A stretch of DNA of 64,000 bases from Flavobacteriaceae bacterium EG-1 (GTDB lineage Bacteria; Bacteroidota; Bacteroidia; Flavobacteriales; Flavobacteriaceae). Both the position numbers and the translations under genes were made by a program. The notes below the pieces were generated by a model. It had not been told where the DNA came from, ran no database searches, and saw nothing but the letters and a program-made list of their open reading frames with translations. Location: assembly GCF_009649685.1 (NCBI RefSeq), contig NZ_WJPK01000001.1:1-64000 (forward strand), given 5' to 3'. Shown here in pieces: positions 37,813 through 45,887 of this stretch; the first letter of the stretch is position 1, and each line of letters begins with the position of its first letter.

Positions 37813-38502
37813 TTATTTAACAAAATCCTTTAATATAGCCCATGCGTTTTCTGAAACTATTTTATGACCTTCTATAGTTGGGTGAATTCCATCTTCTTGA
37901 TTTAACTCTTTTTCACCTGCCACCCCATTAAGTAGAAACGGAATTAAGTCTAAATTATTCTCTTTGGCTAAGTCTGGAAAAATAGATTTAAATTCTTTAG
38001 TATAATCAGGTCCCATATTTGGAGGAATTTGCATACCAGCAAGGATAATTTTTGTTTCAGCACTTTTTTGTTGAACAGCATCAATAATTATTTGCAAATT
38101 TTTCTTGGTTTCTGTTAGTGGAATTCCTCTTAAGCCATCATTAGCTCCTAGTTCAAGAATAAAAATATCAGCATTTTGATTTAGAACCCAGTTTAATCTA
38201 TTTTTACCACTGGCAGTCGTTTCACCACTTAATCCTGAGTTTATTACGGTATAATCAAGGCCCAAAGAGTCTATTTTCGCTTGAATTAAAGCCGGAAAAG
38301 CGTATTCTGAATCAATCCCCATACCTGCAGTTAAGCTATCTCCAAAGAACAATATAGTTTTATTGTTAGCTAACTTCGAATTTTCAATTTGATTAGTATT
38401 TTCTATTTCAGAATTGTCTTCGATTTTTTTTTGTGACGATTCACCACAAGAAAATAATATGACAAAAGATAAAAAATAACGAAACTTTAATAGTTTATGC
38501 AT
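37813..38502 (-). CDS. tesA: Arylesterase/lysophospholipase (TesA-like SGNH), lipoprotein
   Basis: A 229-residue SGNH hydrolase with a lipoprotein signal (ILFSC, C19). Block I is GDSLTAG with the nucleophile S56, block II NSGLSGETT (88-96), block III GAND (119-122), and block V EDGIHPTIEGH near 204-214 with the catalytic Asp and His. It cleaves acyl esters or thioesters in the envelope. It is divergent from the ABC transporter genes at 38576-41817; this TesA plus YbbA/YbbP arrangement is conserved in many bacteria. Confidence 0.92.
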   Translation of the reverse strand: MHKLLKFRYFLSFVILFSCGESSQKKIEDNSEIENTNQIENSKLANNKTILFFGDSLTAGMGIDSEYAFPALIQAKIDSLGLDYTVINSGLSGETTASGKNRLNWVLNQNADIFILELGANDGLRGIPLTETKKNLQIIIDAVQQKSAETKIILAGMQIPPNMGPDYTKEFKSIFPDLAKENNLDLIPFLLNGVAGEKELNQEDGIHPTIEGHKIVSENAWAILKDFVK

Positions 38503-38575
38503 AGCAATTGAAGTGATAAATGAAAATGATTTGTTTATTTTGTTTCCTTTGAAAAAGGAAATCCATAAAAACTTG

Positions 38576-39259
38576 ATGACAAAGATATTAAACGTAAATA
38601 ACCTAGAAAAAACTTACAACAGTGGTATAAATCAATTAACTGTTTTGCATGATATCACTTTTTCTATTGAAAAGGGTGAAACATTCTCAATAGTGGGCCC
38701 CTCAGGTAGTGGAAAAACAACTCTTCTTGGCTTATGTGCAGGTCTTGATAGCCCTACGAGTGGCGAAATTGAACTCTGTGGTACCAAGATATCCTCATTA
38801 AATGAAGATGAAAGAGCTATTCTTAGAAATAAGCATGTAGGTTTCATCTTTCAAAATTTTCAACTTCTTCCAACACTAACTGCACTCGAAAATGTTAGTG
38901 TGCCTTTAGAGTTACAAGGGGCTAAAAATGCAGCAAAAATTGGTATGGAGTTGTTAGGGAAAGTAGGTCTAGCCAATCGTTTTCATCATTATCCAACGCA
39001 GCTTTCAGGTGGAGAACAACAAAGAGTTGCTCTTGCGCGTGCCTTTTCTAATAGACCTTCAATTTTATTTGCAGATGAACCAACCGGTAATTTAGATGAG
39101 GAAACAGGAGCTACAGTAGCACAGTTAATTTTTGATTTAAATAAAGAAGCGGGTACTACATTGGTAATAGTAACACATGATTTAGAGTTAGCCGAACAAT
39201 CACAACGCATGCTTAAACTAAAAGGAGGAAAAATAGTTTCTAATGAAAGTAAAATTTAA
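38576..39259 (+). CDS. ybbA: ABC transporter ATP-binding protein (LolD/YbbA type)
   Basis: A 227-residue ATPase. Walker A GPSGSGKT, Q-loop FIFQNFQLLPTLT, signature LSGGEQQRVALARAF, Walker B ILFADEPTGNLD and H-loop VTHD are all present. The start is placed at ATG 38576 (MTKILNVNNLEKTY); an earlier in-frame ATG at 38513 would add 21 residues overlapping the divergent promoter. It pairs with the FtsX-like permease two bases downstream. Confidence 0.93.
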   Translation: MTKILNVNNLEKTYNSGINQLTVLHDITFSIEKGETFSIVGPSGSGKTTLLGLCAGLDSPTSGEIELCGTKISSLNEDERAILRNKHVGFIFQNFQLLPTLTALENVSVPLELQGAKNAAKIGMELLGKVGLANRFHHYPTQLSGGEQQRVALARAFSNRPSILFADEPTGNLDEETGATVAQLIFDLNKEAGTTLVIVTHDLELAEQSQRMLKLKGGKIVSNESKI

Positions 39260-39261
39260 TA

Positions 39262-41817
39262 ATGAATGACTTTCATATAAAAACTGATAATGCAGGTATT
39301 TCTTGGTTATTTAAAATGGCTTGGAGAGATGGTAAGGCAAGCAGTAAACGCTTGCTTTTGTTCATGGCCTCCATTGTTTTAGGTATTGCGGCTGTTGTTT
39401 CTATACAATCGTTTAGTGAAAACCTTAAGCACAATATTTCACTCCAATCAAGAGCTTTAATGGGCGCCGACTACAAAATTGATAGTAATAGTGAGCCTAA
39501 TAATCGAGTTTTAGCAATCATTGATTCTTTGGGTGGTGCAGACAGTAAGGAAATAAATTTTCCTTCAATGGCAACATTTTCTAATACTGAATCTACAAAA
39601 TTAGTTTTAGTACGAGGAATAGACGGTGATTATCCATTATACGGAGAAATGCTAACAAATCCTGTAAATTCTAAAAATGAGTATCAAAATAATGGTGGAG
39701 CGCTTGTTGATGCGACATTAATGATACAATTTAAACTTAAGGTTGGTGACTCTATAAAAGTTGGAAATCTAAAATTGCCAATTGCTGGAAGTTTATCTTC
39801 AGCTCCTGGAAGTTCGAGTTTAACAACTTCTATTGCCCCACCAATTATCATTCCATATAGATTTATTGAACAAACTGGTTTAATTCAAAAGGGAAGTAGG
39901 ATTCGTTACAACTATTATTTTATTGCCGAACCAAATTTGGATTTAAAAGAGTTTGATGCAATTTTAGATCCTAAACTAGATGCCGAAAACGCAGATTTGG
40001 ATACGCATATATCTACCGCTAGCCAGTTGGGTAGAAGATATGACAACGTCGCCAAATTTCTAAATTTGGTAGCTTTCATAGCCCTGTTGTTAGGTTGCGT
40101 TGGTATTGCTAGCTCAGTACATATTTATATTAAAGAAAAGTTGCAATCCGTAGCTATTTTAAAGTGTATTGGGGCGACTCGAAAACAAACATTTCTTATT
40201 TATTTGATTCAAATAGGTGTTATTGGTTTATTTGCGGGTATTGTTGGCACCATTTTAGGCTTAGTATTACAGTGGTCTTTTCCATTATTATTACAAGGTT
40301 TTCTTCCATTTGAAGTTGAATTAACTTGGGTCATTCAACCAATTTTTATAGGATTATTTTTAGGGTTATTTATGGCCTTGTTATTTGCATTAATACCATT
40401 AATGAGTACTTGGTATATTTCTCCGTTGCAAGTATTAAGGGCTCAGTCGGATATTTCTAATAAATCTAGATTTGTAAATATTTTGATTATTATAGGGATT
40501 ATCTGTTTTGTATATGTTTTTTCTCATTGGCTTTTAGGTGGTTATAAACTGGCGATTGGTTTTGTAATAGGTGTTATTGTAACTTTTGCAATTATAGCAG
40601 GAATCGCCAATTTTTTTATGTGGATTCTTAAAAGGTATTTTCCATCAAATTGGAGTTTTGTTGGAAGACAAAGCTTATTAAATCTATATAGACCAAATAA
40701 TCAAACTATGGTCTTGATTTTAGCTATTGGTGTTGGAACTTTTCTAATAAGTAATTTATATTTTACTAAAGACTTTCTATTAGCTAAAACTAATATGGAA
40801 GCTGGTTCTAAAGCTCCTAATATTATTCTTTTAGATATACAATCCGATGAGAAAGAAAAAATTGCAAATAATATTACCGAACAGGGACTTCCTGTAATTG
40901 ATAGCATTCCTATTGTAACAATGCGTGTACATGATATTAATGGTAGTCCTGTTAATGATATTCGAAAAGATACGTTGTCAAAAGTTAATCGCTGGATTTT
41001 AAATCATGAGTTTAGGGTTACTTATAGAGATTCTCTTATAAGTTCAGAAACTCTTGAAAAAGGAGAATGGACAAATGAAAGTGAAATAGATGGGTTAATT
41101 CCAATTTCATTGGCCAATAATGTGGCAAGAGATGCTTTAGTTGATGTTGGGGATAAGTTAACTTTTAACGTTCAAGGAGTGCTTATGAAGACCATTGTCG
41201 CTAATATAAGGGAAGTCGATTGGGGGCGAATGCAATTAAATTTTTCTATCGTGTTTCCAACTAAAATACTCGAAAATGCTCCCCAGTTTCATGTGCTAAC
41301 TACTAAAGTTTCTGATGAGGCAAAATCAGCGAAATTACAACAAGAATTGGTTAAGAAATTCCCTACAGTTTCTATTCTTGATTTACGTCAAATGATTGTT
41401 TTAATAGAAGGTGTTTTAGACAAAATATCATGGGTTGTTAATTTTATGGCCTTTTTCAGTATTCTCACGGGAATTATTGTTTTAATAGGAGCTGTTCGTA
41501 CAAGTAAATTTCAACGAATTAGGGAAAACGTATTGCTCAGAACACTAGGTGCTAAAAACAAACAAATTCTTGGAATTACGGCTTTAGAATATTTATATTT
41601 AGGAATACTTGGTTCTGGTGTGGGTATTATTTTATCATTATTTAGTAGTCAACTACTTGCATATTTCGTTTTTGACACTCCATTTAGACCATCTTTAATT
41701 CCATTTTTGGTTGTATTACCAGCAATTGCATTATTAGTGCTATTTATAGGTTTATATAACAATTATAATGTAATTAAAATTCCGCCATTAGAGGTCCTTC
41801 GAAAAGAAGGAGTTTAG
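39262..41817 (+). CDS. ybbP: FtsX-type ABC permease (YbbP-like)
   Basis: An 851-residue inner-membrane protein. Helix 1 (about 30-48) is followed by a large periplasmic MacB-like domain, then an FtsX core (about 265-400; LLLGCVGIASSVHIYIKE), two middle helices, another periplasmic segment (~505-720) and a second FtsX core at the C-terminus (from WVVNFMAFFSILTGIIVLIG). This duplicated layout is typical of YbbP. Together with the preceding ATPase and the divergent TesA-like esterase it forms the TesA-YbbAP set; the substrate (lipid or ester) is not known. Confidence 0.9.
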   Translation: MNDFHIKTDNAGISWLFKMAWRDGKASSKRLLLFMASIVLGIAAVVSIQSFSENLKHNISLQSRALMGADYKIDSNSEPNNRVLAIIDSLGGADSKEINFPSMATFSNTESTKLVLVRGIDGDYPLYGEMLTNPVNSKNEYQNNGGALVDATLMIQFKLKVGDSIKVGNLKLPIAGSLSSAPGSSSLTTSIAPPIIIPYRFIEQTGLIQKGSRIRYNYYFIAEPNLDLKEFDAILDPKLDAENADLDTHISTASQLGRRYDNVAKFLNLVAFIALLLGCVGIASSVHIYIKEKLQSVAILKCIGATRKQTFLIYLIQIGVIGLFAGIVGTILGLVLQWSFPLLLQGFLPFEVELTWVIQPIFIGLFLGLFMALLFALIPLMSTWYISPLQVLRAQSDISNKSRFVNILIIIGIICFVYVFSHWLLGGYKLAIGFVIGVIVTFAIIAGIANFFMWILKRYFPSNWSFVGRQSLLNLYRPNNQTMVLILAIGVGTFLISNLYFTKDFLLAKTNMEAGSKAPNIILLDIQSDEKEKIANNITEQGLPVIDSIPIVTMRVHDINGSPVNDIRKDTLSKVNRWILNHEFRVTYRDSLISSETLEKGEWTNESEIDGLIPISLANNVARDALVDVGDKLTFNVQGVLMKTIVANIREVDWGRMQLNFSIVFPTKILENAPQFHVLTTKVSDEAKSAKLQQELVKKFPTVSILDLRQMIVLIEGVLDKISWVVNFMAFFSILTGIIVLIGAVRTSKFQRIRENVLLRTLGAKNKQILGITALEYLYLGILGSGVGIILSLFSSQLLAYFVFDTPFRPSLIPFLVVLPAIALLVLFIGLYNNYNVIKIPPLEVLRKEGV

Positions 41818-41849
41818 CATAATTCAATTTTCTATCTAAATACTAATAA

Positions 41850-42803
41850 ATGAAATATAATATTATTCCGAATACTGATTTAAAAGTTTCATCAATTGCT
41901 TTAGGAACTTGGGCTATGGGGAATGATTTTTGGGGGAATGTTGATGATAAAGAGTCTATTAAGGCAATTCATTCCTCTTTAGATACAGGTGTCAATTTTA
42001 TTGATACAGCACCTGTGTATGGTGCAGGTCATGCAGAGACAGTTGTAGCTAAGGCTATTAAGGATAGAAGAGATAAAGTAATAGTAGCTACAAAAGCTGG
42101 AGTAATACGCACTAAAACGGAGTACAGACGTGATTTAAGTCCTAAACAACTTCAAAAAGATATGGAAGAATCGCTTCGACGGTTAAATACTGATTGTATT
42201 GATTTGTATTATATCCATTGGCCAGATGTAACCACACCATTAGAAGATTCAATAAATACCTTAGAAAAGTTTAAAAAACAAGGTAAATTCAGATATCTAG
42301 CAGTATCAAATTTTTCTGTTGAATTGATGCAGCAAGCTCAGGAAATGACTGATATTGTTTGTTTGCAGCCAAATTACTCAATTCTGAATCGAAAAATTGA
42401 AAAAGAAATTATTCCTTATTGCGAGCAACAAAATTTGGGCGTAATTTCATATGGTACCCTAGCAGGAGGTTTATTAACAGGAAAATTTAAAAGTATTCCT
42501 AAGTTTACGGAAGGAGATAACCGTGGACGTTTTTATGATTATTATCACCAAGATATCTGGCAAAATATTCAAGGGCTGTTAGCATGCCTAGGGAAAATTG
42601 CTCAAAAACATTGTTGTACAGTAGCTCAAACGGCTATTGCTTGGACGGTTCAACAAAAAGGTATTACATCCGTTTTGGTAGGGGCTAAGAATAACAATCA
42701 GGCATTAGACAATGCAACAGCTGCGGAAATACTATTGTCGGATTCAGAATGTCTCGAGATTGAAGCCTATTTGAAGCAATGGTTATCTAAAGTTGTGTAC
42801 TAG
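41850..42803 (+). CDS. Aldo/keto reductase
   Basis: A 317-residue cytoplasmic AKR. The tetrad residues appear in NFIDTAPVYGAG (Asp, Tyr), VIVATKAGV (Lys) and LYYIHWPD (His). The NADP phosphate-binding end is GITSVLVGAKNNNQ. It most resembles the general-stress/IolS-type branch, but the substrate cannot be read. It lies 32 bp after ybbP on the same strand. The repeated leader element starts about 48 bp downstream. Confidence 0.9.
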   Translation: MKYNIIPNTDLKVSSIALGTWAMGNDFWGNVDDKESIKAIHSSLDTGVNFIDTAPVYGAGHAETVVAKAIKDRRDKVIVATKAGVIRTKTEYRRDLSPKQLQKDMEESLRRLNTDCIDLYYIHWPDVTTPLEDSINTLEKFKKQGKFRYLAVSNFSVELMQQAQEMTDIVCLQPNYSILNRKIEKEIIPYCEQQNLGVISYGTLAGGLLTGKFKSIPKFTEGDNRGRFYDYYHQDIWQNIQGLLACLGKIAQKHCCTVAQTAIAWTVQQKGITSVLVGAKNNNQALDNATAAEILLSDSECLEIEAYLKQWLSKVVY

Positions 42804-42850
42804 GAGCAAATACTTTCTACGTATTAAAAATTAAATAAAACAAGATAAAG

Positions 42851-43014
42851 TGCACCTTCTTTCGATAAGGTGTTTTAAGAGTTGTTAACCGTTGTCGGTA
42901 CTTTTTTACAGTTAATCAGATATTTGGTTAGTTAACGAGTATTTATTCTCGTTTAACGAACCAAACCCCTATAAAATGGGGTCTGCGGGTTTTATATATA
43001 TAAAACCTACAGTC
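42851..43014 (+). ncRNA. Structured leader, copy 1 of 3
   Basis: A conserved untranslated block ahead of the first small secreted gene. Hairpins seen: CACCTT/AAGGTG (42853-42872) followed by TTTT; ACCG/CGGT (42888-42899) followed by ACTTTTTT; GTTAACGAG/CTCGTTTAAC (42931-42957, one bulge); and CCCC/GGGG nested within AAACCC/GGGTTT. The 16-bp palindrome TTTTATATATATAAAA then lies just before the ATG. Copies 2 and 3 share all but the second of these, with compensating changes, which supports RNA structure. Confidence 0.6.
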
Positions 43015-43254
43015 ATGAAAACTATCGCAACTTTAATTTTTGTTCTTTTTATCGGAGTAGCTGCACAAGCTCAAACTGTAACTGAAGAGGTTAAAGTTGA
43101 TACAATTGAAATGACACTTTCTTCTGAATCTACAGTAAAAGAAATTGCTGCTGAAAAGAATACGGAAATTGCTCGTTTGTATAGAAGAACAAATAGTAGA
43201 GTTAAAAAAGCATTGTCTTTTACCACTAAGAGAAATAGAGCTAAAAAGGCTTAA
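43015..43254 (+). CDS. Small secreted cationic-tail protein, paralogue 1
   Basis: 79 residues from the ATG at 43015. The signal peptide is MKTIATLIFVLFIGVAAQA, with cleavage at AQA/QT. The mature ~59 residues have an acidic first half (EEVKVDTIEMTLSSES) and a strongly basic end (from RLYRRTNSRVKKAL on, 11 of 26 residues K or R). Two near-copies lie at 44666 and 45595, and a divergent one at 46996. An in-frame extension back to 42976 exists but runs through the structured leader and would bury the signal peptide. I know of no named family; a periplasmic or secreted peptide with a nucleic acid- or membrane-binding tail is a guess. Confidence 0.78.
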   Translation: MKTIATLIFVLFIGVAAQAQTVTEEVKVDTIEMTLSSESTVKEIAAEKNTEIARLYRRTNSRVKKALSFTTKRNRAKKA

Positions 43255-43367
43255 TTAAAAAGTACTCATTTAAATAGGATATAGTACTAGGCAGATAATG
43301 GGATATATTAGGTAGCTCAAAAAAGTTATATTTGGAAAGGATAGTGTCTTTTCTAAATTGCTTCTAT

Positions 43368-44450
43368 TTGAAAAAAATTCTACATAAAATTCATTTGTAC
43401 TTAGGCCTAACCATAGGAATCATATTTTTTATAATTGCCTTTTCTGGAGCTATATATACCTGGGAGCCAGAAATAGCTACCATTATCTACAAGCAAAAAG
43501 TAAGTCCTGAAAATAAAGATTTTGTAAAAGTTTCAACTTTGAGGGACATATTGTACAAAGAATTTCCTGAAGGAGATTTTCGAGGGGTGCTTTTTCAAGG
43601 TAAATCGAAAACGGCAAATGTGCTTTTATACGTCCCAGGTACCTATTATTATGCATTTATGAACCCATATTCAGGAAAACTAATGCATTTACAAGATATG
43701 AAGCATGGTGCATTGAATAAGTTAAAATTACTTCATAGGAATCTGCTTTTAGGTGAAACCGGAAAACAAATAGTTCATTGGGTTTCATTGGTTTCACTAA
43801 TTGTGGTTTTTAGTGGTCTTGTTTTGTGGTGGCCAAATAAGAAGACTAAAAGAAAGAATCATTTTATTATTAAATGGAAATCTAAGCCTTTAAAACTAAA
43901 TTACGATTTACATAATATTCTTGGATTTTATGCCTCTTGGGTAGGTATATTTGTAATACTTACTGGGGTCTTTTGGGGTTTTGAATCTTTTCGGAATGTA
44001 ATTAGAAATACACTATCAGCTAAAGAAATTACTTATGACTTACCAAAATCCATGAAAATGGGAGAATTAGAAAGCTATAATGTAGATAAAGTAGTAGACA
44101 GTCTTGCCAATAATTTTTTAAATAATAATCCTGATGCTTTAATGCGAATAAGTTATCCTCATAAGGTTACAGATCCAATCGTAATGACCATTCCAGATGC
44201 TTTAAATAGAGTATATCGCACTAATTATTACTATTTCGATCAATATACTGGTAGACCTATTCTTGGTGAGTTTGAAAATAGTTTATATCAGCGGGCTAAT
44301 ACATTTAAGACGATAAATGGTCTTTCTTATGATATCCATTTAGGAAATCTAGGAGGAACCTTAGGACGTTTACTAGTTTGTATTACTTCATTAATTATGG
44401 CTTCTTTACCTATTACAGGTTTTATTATTTGGTATGGCAAGCACAAATAG
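43368..44450 (+). CDS. PepSY-associated transmembrane protein
   Basis: A protein of ~360 residues with about four to five membrane helices. The family start, K-K-I-L-H-K-I-H-LYLGL, follows a TTG at 43368; TTG at 43332 or GTG at 43344 would add 8-12 residues. Features are FSGAIYTWEPE (helix 1 end), a periplasmic PepSY-like domain, LHRNLLLGETGKQIVHWVSL, VVFSGLVLWWP, LNYDLHNILGFYASW and the C-terminal ITGFIIWYGK. Relatives often accompany siderophore receptors and are proposed to reduce ferric siderophores. Here no receptor is adjacent; it sits between copies 1 and 2 of the small secreted cassette. Confidence 0.86.
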   Translation: MKKILHKIHLYLGLTIGIIFFIIAFSGAIYTWEPEIATIIYKQKVSPENKDFVKVSTLRDILYKEFPEGDFRGVLFQGKSKTANVLLYVPGTYYYAFMNPYSGKLMHLQDMKHGALNKLKLLHRNLLLGETGKQIVHWVSLVSLIVVFSGLVLWWPNKKTKRKNHFIIKWKSKPLKLNYDLHNILGFYASWVGIFVILTGVFWGFESFRNVIRNTLSAKEITYDLPKSMKMGELESYNVDKVVDSLANNFLNNNPDALMRISYPHKVTDPIVMTIPDALNRVYRTNYYYFDQYTGRPILGEFENSLYQRANTFKTINGLSYDIHLGNLGGTLGRLLVCITSLIMASLPITGFIIWYGKHK

Positions 44451-44492
44451 TATAATATTTTAAAATTCATCCTCAATCTAGATTGATTTATC

Positions 44493-44665
44493 CCGATTAA
44501 AAACACCTTCTTTCGATAAGTTGTTTTAGGTGTCCATTACCCTTATCGATGCTTTTTTACAGTTAATCTGAGTTTTTGTTGGTTAACGAGTATTTGTTCT
44601 CGTTGAACGAACCAAACCCCCGTAAAATGGGGTCTGTGGGTTTTATATATATAAAACAAACAGTC
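44493..44665 (+). ncRNA. Structured leader, copy 2 of 3
   Basis: Nearly identical to copy 3 over its length and clearly related to copy 1. It holds a TCGATAAG/CTTATCGA stem (44513-44520 with 44542-44549) followed by TGCTTTTTT, which overlaps and would compete with the first small hairpin (AACACCTT/AAGTTGTT). Downstream are the conserved GTTAACGAG/CTCGTTGAAC hairpin, the CCCC/GGGG hairpin and the AT palindrome before the ATG. The layout resembles an attenuator. Confidence 0.6.
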
Positions 44666-44905
44666 ATGAAAACTATCGCAACTTTAATTTTTGTACTTTT
44701 TATCGGAGTAACAGCACAAGCTCAAACTTCAATAGAAGAGGTTAATGTTGAAACTATTGAAATGACGATTACTACAGAAACTAAAGTTGAAGAAGTAACT
44801 GCTGAAAAGAACACAGAAATAGCTCGATTATATAGAAGATCAAACAGTAGAGTTAAAAAGGCATTGTCTTTTACAACTAAAAGAAACAGATCTAAAAAAG
44901 CATAA
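44666..44905 (+). CDS. Small secreted cationic-tail protein, paralogue 2
   Basis: 79 residues from the ATG at 44666. The signal peptide differs from paralogue 1 by one residue (GVTAQAQ). The mature N-half (SIEEVNVETIEMTITTETKV) has changed at many positions, whereas the last ~33 residues (AEKNTEIARLYRRSNSRVKK and on to RSKKA) are almost the same in all three. An in-frame TTG at 44576 would extend it through the leader, but the signal peptide argues against this. The stop codon abuts the stop of the convergent VOC gene with no gap. Confidence 0.78.
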   Translation: MKTIATLIFVLFIGVTAQAQTSIEEVNVETIEMTITTETKVEEVTAEKNTEIARLYRRSNSRVKKALSFTTKRNRSKKA

Positions 44906-45316
44906 TTAACTTAAAAACGAATTTTCATCAATTAAGGAGGTAAGTTCTACTGTATGACCATCTATATCATTAATGTATATAGAGTGGTAATAGTAATGGT
45001 CTTTAAATGTATAATCGAGATTTAGCTCCTCGAAATGTTTTATAGCCTTCTTAAGGTTCTTTTTGGTTACATTAAAAGCAAAATGATCGATTTTCAATTT
45101 AACTCTTTTTGCTTGTACGTCAATATCTTGGTTGTTAGCAGGAAACAATGCTATACCAGAATTTCCTGATAATAGAAAAATGGGATATTCTCCCCATTTA
45201 GGCAGTTTGTAACTCTTCAGACCTAATACTTTTTCATACCAAGCAATTGAGGCTTCCATATTACTTACGGTAATTGCAATATGATCAAGCCTTTCAATAT
45301 CAAACATTCTATTCAT
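44906..45316 (-). CDS. VOC (glyoxalase/bleomycin resistance) family protein
   Basis: A 136-residue single vicinal-oxygen-chelate domain with two beta-alpha-beta-beta-beta modules. It begins with LDHIAITVSNMEASIAWYEK, and the second module starts at IDHFAFNVTKKN. Metal-ligand candidates are H12 (LDHIAI), the central histidine, and the C-terminal glutamate in GHTVELTS. It may be a glyoxalase-like isomerase, a dioxygenase, or a resistance protein; the substrate is unknown. It lies on the opposite strand between cassette copies 2 and 3. Confidence 0.88.
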   Translation of the reverse strand: MNRMFDIERLDHIAITVSNMEASIAWYEKVLGLKSYKLPKWGEYPIFLLSGNSGIALFPANNQDIDVQAKRVKLKIDHFAFNVTKKNLKKAIKHFEELNLDYTFKDHYYYHSIYINDIDGHTVELTSLIDENSFLS

Positions 45317-45420
45317 AATAATAAAATTAATTCATTAGGTGTAAAACATATTGTTATTCTATAAATTATTAATGAATTAAACCAATAATTGGTGATTATC
45401 AGAAATTGAACAGGAATTAT

Positions 45421-45594
45421 CTCGATTAAAAACACCTTCTTTCGATATGGTGTTTTAGGTATCTATTACCCTTATCGATGCTTTTTTACAGTTAATCTGA
45501 GTTTTTGTTGGTTAACGAGTATTTGTTCTCGTTGAACGAACCAAACCCCCGTAAAATGGGGTCTGTGGGTTTTATATATATAAAGCAAACAGTC
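45421..45594 (+). ncRNA. Structured leader, copy 3 of 3
   Basis: Matches copy 2 almost base for base from the TCGATG motif to the ATG. The first hairpin reads AACACC/GGTGTT here, a perfect pairing where copy 2 has one mismatch. The competing stem is TCGATA/TATCGA (45442-45447 with 45473-45478), again followed by TGCTTTTTT. The single difference near the AT palindrome is AAAGC versus AAAAC. Confidence 0.6.
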
Positions 45595-45834
45595 ATGAAA
45601 ACTATAGCAACTTTAATTTTTGTTCTTTTTATCGGAGTAGCAGCGCAAGCACAAACAGCAACAGTAGAAGTTAAAGTTGATGCTGTTGAAATGACAAGCT
45701 CTAAAGAAACTATAGTTAATGAAGTAAATGCTGAGAAGAATACAGAAATAGCTCGTTTATATAGAAGATCAAACAGCAGAGTTAAGAAAGCATTGTCATT
45801 TACTACGAAAAGAAACAGAAGTAAAAAGGCATAA
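45595..45834 (+). CDS. Small secreted cationic-tail protein, paralogue 3
   Basis: 79 residues from the ATG at 45595. The signal peptide (FIGVAAQAQ) equals paralogue 1. The mature N-half (ATVEVKVDAVEMTSSKETIV) is the variable part; the tail AEKNTEIARLYRRSNSRVKK to RSKKA equals paralogue 2. Synonymous differences are common in the tail at DNA level, so the protein sequence there is under purifying selection. An in-frame TTG extension from 45505 is again rejected on the signal peptide. Confidence 0.78.
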   Translation: MKTIATLIFVLFIGVAAQAQTATVEVKVDAVEMTSSKETIVNEVNAEKNTEIARLYRRSNSRVKKALSFTTKRNRSKKA

Positions 45835-45887
45835 TTATATTATAAGATTAGTTAATTGTATAATTAGCCATAGGTTTCTCATGGCTA

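Noticed and set aside
42804-45594. Repeated leader as an insertion sequence or transposon end
   Set aside because: Copies are all in one orientation, each fixed just before the same gene family, with no terminal inverted repeats, target duplications or transposase.
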